Source: Candidatus Staskawiczbacteria bacterium
GTDB lineage: Bacteria > Patescibacteriota > Minisyncoccia > Minisyncoccales > Staskawiczbacteraceae
Direction: 5' to 3'
Length of the DNA: 9,794 nucleotides
Assembly (NCBI GenBank): GCA_943354455.1
Contig: CALRCB010000015.1
Location: forward strand, 1-9,794
The notes beneath the pieces are model-generated. The model was not told the origin of the DNA. It saw only the letters and a program-made list of their open reading frames with translations, and searched no databases. A program made the translations under genes and the position numbers. Positions 1 to 5,193 of the stretch are shown piece by piece. Position 1 is the first letter of the stretch. Each line of letters starts with the position of its first letter.

Positions 1-4
1 TTAA

Positions 5-676
5 CTACAATTCAGTAAAATAACTTTTAATAAAATCTTCAAAAGAATTACTGTCCTTAAAATACTCTGGAAAATTTTCTATATTGATAATATTTTTTTC
101 TACTCTATCTACGCCCGTGTAATCCATATAGCTAGAATACGGATATGAATCAATAAATTTTTTCATATCTTCAGGCGAATTATTAACCCTCTCTTTCCAG
201 TTCGGAAAATGTATCTCTATCGGATTAATGTGAGTATATCCAAATAAATGTTTCATATAATCATCATCAATGCCAATGAGCTTTGACTTAAATGGTCCGC
301 CAAAAAGTGACCCACTTCTTTCATATTTAATATTAAAAAACATTGAATATCCTGTACCGATTTTTCTCATAAATTTAGTAATACCTCCATCAATTTCTTG
401 TTTAACCAGTAAATGAAAATGATTTGGCATAAGGCACCACGATCCTATCGATACCAACGGGTTATTTTTTCCTAAAGACAAAATTTCATTAAATTTTTTA
501 TTTTGTCGGTTAATTAAATTATCAAGATGAAAAGAGTCGCTATTAGAATTAGCAATATATAAAAGCATCACGAAACGCTCGTAATCTTTTTTAGATTTAA
601 AAATGACTCGCTTATCAATACCCCTATTATAAATATGATAATATTCTCCGGTAATAAATGGATCTTTTCGCAGCAT
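5..676 (-). CDS. REP-associated Y1 (IS200-like) tyrosine transposase
   Basis: A single-domain HUH nuclease of 223 residues that would cut and rejoin single-stranded DNA at REP-type hairpins. The N-terminus (GEYYHIYNRGIDK, 10-22) and the metal-binding HUH motif PNHFHLLV at 84-91 (H86, H88) are diagnostic. The nucleophile is probably Y110 in GTGYSMFFN, followed by the family-typical stretch YERSGSLFGGPFKS (118-131) and YTHINP (147-152). The C-terminal SYPYSSYMDYTG (178-189) matches the usual end of this group. The gene looks intact and complete; its TAG stop lies at the window edge. It is visibly more A/T-rich than rsmA beside it, which fits recent arrival. No SD precedes the ATG. A REP-like palindrome stands just upstream, as expected for this family, which is usually single copy and tied to dispersed palindromes. 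Y110 as nucleophile is inferred. Confidence 0.9.
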   Translation of the reverse strand: MLRKDPFITGEYYHIYNRGIDKRVIFKSKKDYERFVMLLYIANSNSDSFHLDNLINRQNKKFNEILSLGKNNPLVSIGSWCLMPNHFHLLVKQEIDGGITKFMRKIGTGYSMFFNIKYERSGSLFGGPFKSKLIGIDDDYMKHLFGYTHINPIEIHFPNWKERVNNSPEDMKKFIDSYPYSSYMDYTGVDRVEKNIINIENFPEYFKDSNSFEDFIKSYFTEL

Positions 677-682
677 GTATTA

Positions 683-712
683 ATAATACCAACTCTGTTG
701 CCACCTAGCAAG
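683..712 (-). promoter_or_regulatory. Candidate promoter of the Y1 transposase gene
   Basis: On the minus strand TTGCTA (707-712) and TATTAT (683-688) are separated by 17 bp, matching 4/6 and 5/6 of the sigma-70 consensus. The -10 box ends only 6 bases before the ATG at 676, so transcription would begin about at the start codon. The -35 box is part of the palindrome arm at 705-714. This rests on sequence match only. Confidence 0.35.
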
Positions 713-749
713 GACTGTCCTTGCTAGTTCCTTGCTAGTTTTGCTAGTT
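705..749. repeat. REP-like palindrome plus TTGCTAGTT tandem repeats
   Basis: A perfect inverted repeat CTAGCAAGGA / TCCTTGCTAG (705-714 and 718-727) encloses a 3-base loop. It is followed by three near-contiguous copies of TTGCTAGTT (721-729, 732-740, 741-749). The array lies directly upstream of the Y1 transposase gene, the usual place for REP palindromes recognised by such enzymes. A related copy lies at 8748-8774: the 11-mer TAGCAAGGACT (706-716) recurs there in reverse complement. There is no T-run suggesting a terminator. Confidence 0.65.
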
Positions 750-765
750 TACTTCTCGTTACCAG

Positions 766-807
766 CTACTCACTACCAACTACTCACTTTCACTAAAACT
801 ACTCACT
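766..807. repeat. CTACTCACT repeat cluster at the 3' end of rsmA
   Basis: Three copies of CTACTCACT (766-774, 780-788, 799-807) straddle the end of rsmA. The copy at 766-783 extends to an 18-mer, CTACTCACTACCAACTAC, found again in reverse complement inside rsmA (1269-1286) and with two mismatches at the end of rny (2834-2851). The rsmA stop codon (780-782) is bases 15 to 17 of this 18-mer. The last residues of RsmA (VSSFSESE) are encoded by the repeat. Confidence 0.7.
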
Positions 808-1607
808 AAATCAATCCAGTTCTGGATTGACAAGGTTTCTGCTCGCTGGTTTGGTTGTAGGTTATTTTTTGAAAGCCACGTCTCTACATCTTCCCGGCTT
901 CTTTTTAATGTCATGGAAAAATTGTTGGCCAGTTGTTTGCGGGGGTGAGAAAACCCGGCTTTGACAATAGTAAAAAATAATTCAGCTGGCACGGTAAGTC
1001 CAGCGTTATGTGGCGCGATTTTTATAATGGCCGAATCAATTTTGGGTGAAGGCCAGAATTTTTCTTTGTTTACACTAAACATAACTTTCGCTGTGGCATA
1101 AAACTGCACCGAAATTGCCAAAATGCTCATGTCTGGAGGATTGGCGCAAATTCGCTGAGCCACCTCTTTTTGAACCATTAAAACCATTTGCTCTGGTCGA
1201 TGACTGGTTTCTAAAAATTTTCTAATAACCGGCGAGGCTATATAATAGGGCAGATTGGCGACGAGTTTGTAGTTGGTAGTGAGTAGTGAGTAGTTGTGAG
1301 TTAAAGCGTCACCGTGGATTACCTTTACATTGGGGCAGTCTTTCAGTGTTTCTTTTAAAATTTTAACCATCATGCTGTCTTTTTCTATGGCAATCACCTG
1401 TTTGGCATGTTTAGCCAGTTCCCGGGTTAAGGTTCCAATTCCCGGGCCGATTTCTAAAACCGTATCACTGGAATTAACCTGTCCGGCCTCAATAATTTTG
1501 GCAAGTGTCAGCCCGTGTACTAAAAAATTTTGGCCCAATCCCTTTGAAGGTTTGGCTCCATATTTCTCCAGTAAATCTTTTACGTTTTTTATAGAAGTTA
1601 AGTCCAT
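780..1607 (-). CDS. rsmA: 16S rRNA (A1518/A1519) N6,N6-dimethyltransferase RsmA
   Basis: This enzyme transfers four methyl groups from S-adenosylmethionine to two adjacent adenines in the 3' helix 45 of 16S rRNA, a late step in small-subunit maturation. At 275 residues it has the normal family length. Visible motifs: GLGQNFL (23-29), the SAM-binding LEIGPGIGTLT (51-61) with acidic E75, GDA (99-101), catalytic NLPYY (118-122), FWPSPKIDSA (184-193) and GFSHPRKQL (218-226). The ATG at 1607 precedes the conserved N-terminus at the usual distance. A perfect TATAAT lies 7 bases upstream and there is no SD, so a leaderless mRNA is likely. It diverges from the M23 gene. Oddities: residues about 104-113 (loop before NLPYY) and the last eight residues are encoded by a short repeat that also lies between genes. 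The function call is secure. Confidence 0.97.
   Translation of the reverse strand: MDLTSIKNVKDLLEKYGAKPSKGLGQNFLVHGLTLAKIIEAGQVNSSDTVLEIGPGIGTLTRELAKHAKQVIAIEKDSMMVKILKETLKDCPNVKVIHGDALTHNYSLLTTNYKLVANLPYYIASPVIRKFLETSHRPEQMVLMVQKEVAQRICANPPDMSILAISVQFYATAKVMFSVNKEKFWPSPKIDSAIIKIAPHNAGLTVPAELFFTIVKAGFSHPRKQLANNFSMTLKRSREDVETWLSKNNLQPNQRAETLSIQNWIDLVSSFSESE
1269..1300 (-). repeat. CTACTCACT repeat embedded in the rsmA coding sequence
   Basis: The minus strand here holds two overlapping CTACTCACT units (1285-1293 and 1278-1286), the second extending to CTACTCACTACCAACTAC, identical over 18 bases to 766-783 just past the stop codon. It is read in frame as part of NYSLLTTNY, a loop between the GDA motif and the catalytic NLPYY where the family tolerates length variation. 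Confidence 0.7.
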
Positions 1608-1614
1608 TTTAATG

Positions 1615-1644
1615 ATTATATCATATTAAATGGCCTGGGGATAA
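1615..1644 (-). promoter_or_regulatory. Candidate rsmA promoter giving a leaderless mRNA
   Basis: A perfect TATAAT on the minus strand (1615-1620) ends 7 bases before the rsmA ATG. A weak -35 candidate, TTATCC (1639-1644, 3/6), lies 18 bp further up. Initiation at the usual distance would place +1 at or next to the start codon. The -10 is convincing; the -35 is not. Confidence 0.5.
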
Positions 1645-1648
1645 CTGC

Positions 1649-1677
1649 TTGACTAAGTGCCTTAAAATTGGTAGATT
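1649..1677 (+). promoter_or_regulatory. Candidate promoter of the LysM/M23 gene
   Basis: TTGACT (1649-1654, 5/6) and TAGATT (1672-1677, 4/6) are separated by 17 bp. Expected initiation near 1684 leaves about 45 bases before the ATG at 1729. This argues against the in-frame TTG at 1690 as the start. The site lies back to back with the rsmA promoter. Confidence 0.5.
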
Positions 1678-1728
1678 TAATACAATACTTTGTTTACAAA
1701 TTTGGGATCAAAATTTAATAAAACACCA

Positions 1729-2787
1729 ATGAAAGAATTTCACCAGAATCCCTTTTTTTACTTTGGGCTTACCTCAGTTGTTTTGCTGGGATTGTTGTTT
1801 GTTTCTTCTGACAGTTTGGCAGAGGATAGCTATTCTAAAGCTGTCAATGTTATTTTTTCCAGCAGAGCATTTTTAAATGATACCAATAATATAGCTAGCG
1901 ATGGTTTGTTTTTTAGCCAAAATAAAGAATTAGCTCTTGAAACTCCTGACCTAAAAATTGGTGATAATTCGCTTCATGCCGTTTCTACCCCTAGTGTACT
2001 TACTGCTCAAACTTTGGGAGACATTTTTGGTGGTAGTGACGAAATGCGAAAAGAAGTGGTTGATTATACAATACAAATTGGCGACACGGTTGATTCGGTG
2101 GCTAAAATGTATGGTCTTTTGCCAAAAACTATTCGTAGCGTCAATGACCTTTCTTCAACTGGAACATTAAAAGTTGGCCAAACGATTACAATTTTGCCGG
2201 TTGATGGATTGGTGCACGTAGTCAAAAACGGTGACACTATAAGTCAAATTTCCAAAATTTATAAATCAAAAATAGAAGATATCGTCGCTTATAATAACCT
2301 TATTAATGAGAGCGATATTTTTATTGGAGACATATTAATTGTCCCAAATGGAGTTTTGCCTTCAAAAGCGTTACCTCAAATAAATATTCAAGTTCCTGTG
2401 GCTGGAAATTATTATATTCATCCAACTGAAGGTGTTATTACTCAAGGACTCCATTTTGAAAACGGTGTGGATATTGCCAATAAAGCGGGTACTTCTATTT
2501 ATGCCGCCGCTTCAGGGGCGGTACAAAGAGCTGTATTTAACGGAAAATATAATTTTGGAATGGGCAATTATATCACTATTTTGCACTCAAATGGCACGGT
2601 TACTTACTATGGTCACCTTGAAACGGTATTTGTTAAATCTGGAGATAGGGTTAATACGGGAGACAGAATAGCTTTAATGGGTCAAACAGGAAAAGCAACA
2701 GGGCGCCATCTTCATTTTCAAGTTTTGGGAGCTAGAAATCCTTACGAAGGTGTTCCGGTTGGGACGTATATAAAATATAAACCATAA
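1729..2787 (+). CDS. Secreted LysM–LysM–M23 peptidoglycan endopeptidase
   Basis: Likely a zinc metallo-endopeptidase cutting peptide cross-links outside the membrane, or an activator of such enzymes. Numbering from the ATG (352 residues): a signal or anchor segment (about 9-30), a low-complexity linker, LysM 1 (about 112-158), LysM 2 (about 162-208) and a C-terminal M23 domain (about 226-350). Active-site residues are present: H242 and D248 in GLHFENGVDI, H296 in YYGHL, and H327/H329 in GRHLHF. A complete H/D/H-x-H set suggests an active enzyme, not a degenerate one. An in-frame TTG at 1690 would add 13 residues; ATG is preferred because it sits directly before the signal segment and leaves a normal leader behind the promoter. 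It is the only plus-strand gene and ends at a terminator shared with rny. Candidate roles are cell division or wall remodelling. Confidence 0.93.
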   Translation: MKEFHQNPFFYFGLTSVVLLGLLFVSSDSLAEDSYSKAVNVIFSSRAFLNDTNNIASDGLFFSQNKELALETPDLKIGDNSLHAVSTPSVLTAQTLGDIFGGSDEMRKEVVDYTIQIGDTVDSVAKMYGLLPKTIRSVNDLSSTGTLKVGQTITILPVDGLVHVVKNGDTISQISKIYKSKIEDIVAYNNLINESDIFIGDILIVPNGVLPSKALPQINIQVPVAGNYYIHPTEGVITQGLHFENGVDIANKAGTSIYAAASGAVQRAVFNGKYNFGMGNYITILHSNGTVTYYGHLETVFVKSGDRVNTGDRIALMGQTGKATGRHLHFQVLGARNPYEGVPVGTYIKYKP

Positions 2788-2792
2788 ATAAT

Positions 2793-2832
2793 AACAAAAT
2801 AGCGGCGCCCCGATGGGCGCCGCTATTTTGTT
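2793..2832. terminator. Bidirectional intrinsic terminator between M23 gene and rny
   Basis: A perfect 18-bp stem (2793-2810 with 2815-2832) has a GC-rich core, AGCGGCGCCC, and a CGAT loop. The arm ends carry AACAAAAT on one side and ATTTTGTT on the other, so each direction ends in a U-rich run. It lies between two convergent stop codons, 5 bases after the M23 stop and 15 bases beyond the rny stop, and can serve both. Confidence 0.92.
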
Positions 2833-2833
2833 T

Positions 2834-2851
2834 CTACTCACTGCCAACTAG
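2834..2851 (-). repeat. CTACTCACT-type repeat supplying the rny stop codon
   Basis: CTACTCACTGCCAACTAG matches the 18-mer at 766-783 at 16 of 18 positions. The rny stop (complement of 2848-2850) occupies bases 15 to 17, exactly as the rsmA stop does in its copy. The repeat lies between the shared terminator and the last sense codon of rny. Confidence 0.6.
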
Positions 2852-4380
2852 CGAGCATATTCAACTACCCGATTTTCTCTGATAACCGTCACTTTAATTT
2901 CTCCCGGGTACTTTAACTCTTCTTCAATGTTAGTTGCCATTTGGCGAGCCATTTTTTGCACGGCCAAGTCGTCCACCTTATCGGCTTTCACAAATACCCT
3001 GATTTCCCGGCCGGCTTGAATGGCATATGCCCGGTCAATTCCCTCAAATTTATTGGCAATATCTTCTAGGGCTTTTAATCGTTGCAAATAATTTTCTACT
3101 GAATCTTTTCTAGCTCCTGGTCGGCTGGCAGAAATGGCGTCAGCCACAATGACAATCGCCCCCTCTACTGAATCAACCGGAAAATCTCCATGGTGGCTTC
3201 TCATAGCATGCACAACCCCCTCTTTTTCACCAAACTTTTCCAGTACCTTAATACCAATATCAATGTGGCTTCCTTCCATTTGTTGGTCCAGTGCCTTGCC
3301 AATGTCGTGGAACAGCCCGGCGCGCTTGGCCAATGGGGAATTTACTCCCAATTCTTCAGCAATAGTTTCAGCAATTAATGCCACCTCCATTGAGTGCTGC
3401 AACACATTTTGGCCATAGCTAGTCCTATAATACAACCTGCCCAAAATTTGTACTAATTTATCTTGCACGCCTAAAATGTTCATATCATACAAGCATTTTT
3501 CTCCCGCATCTTTGATAATTTTGGTAATTTCTTGTTTGGCTTCTTCTACTTTTTCTTCAATTTTGGCTGGTTGGATTCTGCCGTCTTGAATTAACTTATT
3601 AAGCGCCATTGAAGCAATTTGTCTTCTCACTGGGTTAAAACATGAAATAACTACTGAATCTGGAGTATCATCAATCAACACTTCTACTCCAGTAATTTTC
3701 TCAAAGGCTTTAATGTTGCGTCCTTCTTTTCCAATGATTCTGCCCTTAATATCTTCACTGGCTAAATGAATAGTAGTAGTACTTAATTCTAAGGTATGGT
3801 TTACGGCACACTTTTGAATGGCCAGAGTGACAATTTCTCGCGCCTTAATGGCAAGGGCATCTTGGCCGGTTTGTTCTAACTTTTTAATCCGTTCCATAAT
3901 ATCCTTTTCTGAATCTTTTTCTACCAGCGCCAACAATTCTTTTTTAGCGTCTTCTCGGCTAAGACTAGCCACTTTTTCCAGCTTGGTTTCGGCTTCTAGC
4001 CTTAATTTATCTAAGCTTTCTTTTTCTCCTTTTAGGGTTTCTACTTTTTGTCCAAGCTCAACTTCTTTTTTATCAAAACCGGTGATTTTTTCTTCAAGTA
4101 ATTTTTCCCGGTCTAAAATAAGTTGTTGGGCTTTTAAAAACTCCCGTCTTCGCTCATCAACCTCTTTCTGGGTGCTTTCCAAAATTTGGGAAGATTTACT
4201 TTCAGCTTCTTTTACCAATTTGGCAGTTTCTTCTTTTGTATCCTGCACTTTTTTGGTAAGTTTGGCCTCCAGTGTACCTGCCCGTTTTTTAGCTAATGAT
4301 TGGCGGATGTAATACCCAATTAAAACACCCAGCACAAGCGATACAATGCCTGCTAAAGCAATTATAATTATTTGGTCCAT
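2848..4380 (-). CDS. rny: Ribonuclease Y
   Basis: A membrane-anchored endoribonuclease that starts decay of many mRNAs and can scaffold a degradosome. The 510-residue protein has the full family layout and near-standard length: an N-terminal membrane helix (about 4-27), a long Lys/Glu-rich coiled coil (about 30-160), a KH RNA-binding domain with GRIIGKEGRN (213-222), and an HD metal-hydrolase domain with H329, H358-D359, H372, H396-H397 and D414. The C-terminus GEIKVTVIRENRVVEYAR is typical. The start ATG directly precedes the membrane helix; no SD is visible. The gene follows clpP after a 130-bp gap holding a candidate terminator and a palindrome, so it may have its own promoter. It converges on the M23 gene. 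Its stop codon is provided by a short repeat shared with rsmA. Identification is secure. Confidence 0.97.
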   Translation of the reverse strand: MDQIIIIALAGIVSLVLGVLIGYYIRQSLAKKRAGTLEAKLTKKVQDTKEETAKLVKEAESKSSQILESTQKEVDERRREFLKAQQLILDREKLLEEKITGFDKKEVELGQKVETLKGEKESLDKLRLEAETKLEKVASLSREDAKKELLALVEKDSEKDIMERIKKLEQTGQDALAIKAREIVTLAIQKCAVNHTLELSTTTIHLASEDIKGRIIGKEGRNIKAFEKITGVEVLIDDTPDSVVISCFNPVRRQIASMALNKLIQDGRIQPAKIEEKVEEAKQEITKIIKDAGEKCLYDMNILGVQDKLVQILGRLYYRTSYGQNVLQHSMEVALIAETIAEELGVNSPLAKRAGLFHDIGKALDQQMEGSHIDIGIKVLEKFGEKEGVVHAMRSHHGDFPVDSVEGAIVIVADAISASRPGARKDSVENYLQRLKALEDIANKFEGIDRAYAIQAGREIRVFVKADKVDDLAVQKMARQMATNIEEELKYPGEIKVTVIRENRVVEYAR

Positions 4381-4410
4381 ATTATTTATTTAATTTGTTT
4401 ATATTAAGAC

Positions 4411-4451
4411 TTTTTGTTTGCGCATAAAATTACGTTATTCGCAAACAAAAA
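4411..4451. repeat. Extended palindrome in the rny leader region
   Basis: Outer arms TTTTTGTTTGCG (4411-4422) and CGCAAACAAAAA (4440-4451) match perfectly over 12 bp. Inner arms ATAA (4424-4427) and TTAT (4435-4438) share the same centre at 4431. The palindrome ends about 30 bases before the rny ATG. The outer arm on the clpP side overlaps the U-run of the candidate clpP terminator. It could be an operator, an RNA hairpin in rny mRNA, or part of a compound terminator. No U-run follows the stem on the minus strand. Confidence 0.6.
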
Positions 4452-4473
4452 AACTCATCCAACATGGCGAGTT
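4447..4473 (-). terminator. Candidate intrinsic terminator after clpP
   Basis: In minus-strand RNA, AACTC pairs with GAGTT (complements of 4469-4473 and 4452-4456). An inner CCA/TGG pairing follows, then seven U (4447-4453). The stem is short and has an internal loop, so it is moderate in strength. It lies about 40 bases after the clpP stop and would separate clpP from rny. Confidence 0.5.
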
Positions 4474-4510
4474 GCGTATACAATATATTTTCGAGAGTTT
4501 TAGATAAAAG

Positions 4511-5107
4511 CTATTTCCCTGAGATGACTTCGTCAATTAAGCCGTAAGTTTTGGCTTCATCGGCAGTTAAATAAAAATCTCGGTCAGTGTCTTTTTCAAC
4601 AACATCTTTGGGCTGGCCGGTGTGGCTGGCCAAAATCTCGTTGATTTTTCCCTTGATTTTTATAATCTGCTTTGCAGTAATTTCAATATCTGCCGCTTGT
4701 CCTTGCATTCCGCCGGCAACTTGGTGAAGCATAATTTCAGCATTTGGCAGGGCAAACCGTTTGCCTTTGGTGCCAGCCGCTAATAAAACCGCTCCCATGG
4801 AAGCTGCAAGCCCTATGCAAATGGTTGAGACAGGGCATTTGATAAACTGCATCGTGTCATAAATAGCTAAGCCCGCGGTAACCGAACCGCCAGGGCTGTT
4901 GATGTAAAGCTTAATGTCTTTTTTAGGGTCTTTTGAAACCAGATACAACATCTGGGCAATTACCACGTTTGCGTTCATATCGGTAACTGGGCCCGCCAAA
5001 AAAACAATCCGCTCTTCTAAAAGCCTTGAAAATATGTCGTATACGCGCTCACCGCGTTGTGATTTTTCTACAATAGTTGGTACTATTGGCATGATTTTAT
5101 TTAACAC
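4511..5107 (-). CDS. clpP: ATP-dependent Clp protease proteolytic subunit ClpP
   Basis: This serine peptidase forms two stacked heptameric rings that degrade proteins fed by a Clp/Hsp100 ATPase. The catalytic triad is present: S103 in AASMGA, H128 in IMLHQ and D177 in TDRDFYL, with the oxyanion-loop SPGGS at 71-75. Numbering is from the GTG at 5107 (198 residues). Starting at the ATG at 5092 gives 193 residues and the family-typical beginning MPIVPTIVEKSQRGERVYD. The GTG is retained because the only strong SD in the window, GAGGTG (5120-5125), lies 12 bases before it but 27 before the ATG; either start is possible. The gene follows tig with one secreted-protein gene in between, and no clpX follows: the next gene is rny. 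A 57-bp palindrome covers its SD and candidate -10, so its expression is probably regulated there. Confidence 0.97.
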   Translation of the reverse strand: MLNKIMPIVPTIVEKSQRGERVYDIFSRLLEERIVFLAGPVTDMNANVVIAQMLYLVSKDPKKDIKLYINSPGGSVTAGLAIYDTMQFIKCPVSTICIGLAASMGAVLLAAGTKGKRFALPNAEIMLHQVAGGMQGQAADIEITAKQIIKIKGKINEILASHTGQPKDVVEKDTDRDFYLTADEAKTYGLIDEVISGK

Positions 5108-5110
5108 TAT

Positions 5111-5167
5111 TTACCCTGCCACCTCATAATCCTTTACTTATAAAAAGATTATAAAGTGGCAGGGTAA
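5111..5167. repeat. 57-bp extended palindrome covering clpP -10 and SD
   Basis: Outer arms TTACCCTGCCAC (5111-5122) and GTGGCAGGGTAA (5156-5167) are perfectly complementary. Inner arms ATAATC (5126-5131) and GATTAT (5147-5152), and TTT/AAA (5133-5135, 5143-5145), share the same centre at 5139. The minus strand has TATAAT (5148-5153) inside one half and the SD GAGGTG (5120-5125) inside the other. It ends 3 bases before the GTG start. No U-run follows on the minus strand; on the plus strand TTTTT follows, but no plus-strand gene precedes it. Confidence 0.75.
5120..5125 (-). promoter_or_regulatory. Shine-Dalgarno of clpP, inside a palindrome arm
   Basis: GAGGTG on the minus strand is a perfect six-base complement to the usual 16S anti-SD. 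It lies 12 bases from the GTG at 5107. It is the only strong SD seen before any gene here, and part of it would be paired if the surrounding palindrome folded as RNA. Confidence 0.5.
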
Positions 5168-5193
5168 TTTTTAAATAATACTAAATTTTTTAA

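Noticed and set aside
705..727. Intrinsic terminator after rsmA
   Set aside because: The 10-bp inverted repeat is not followed by a U-run on the minus strand. Its tie to the Y1 transposase explains it better as a REP-like element.
705..807. CRISPR array
   Set aside because: The repeats are too short and nearly contiguous, with no uniform spacers and no cas genes nearby.
1330..1629. Plus-strand 99-codon frame opposite rsmA
   Set aside because: It overlaps the conserved N-terminal half of rsmA in antisense and has no recognisable protein features.
1690..1728. TTG at 1690 as the start of the LysM/M23 gene
   Set aside because: It would leave only about 6 bases after the predicted transcription start, and the extra 13 residues push the signal segment inward. 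The ATG at 1729 fits better, though TTG is not excluded.
3818..4312. Plus-strand open frame of 164 codons, Ser/Phe-rich
   Set aside because: It is antisense to the rny coiled-coil region. The Ser/Phe/Leu composition is what the reverse of Lys/Glu-rich codons gives. The rny reading is unambiguous.
5111..5167. Terminator ending the tig operon
   Set aside because: On the minus strand the stem is followed by ATAGTGTTAAATAAAATC, with no U-run, and it ends 3 bases before the clpP start. The TTTTT lies on the other side, where no plus-strand gene needs termination.
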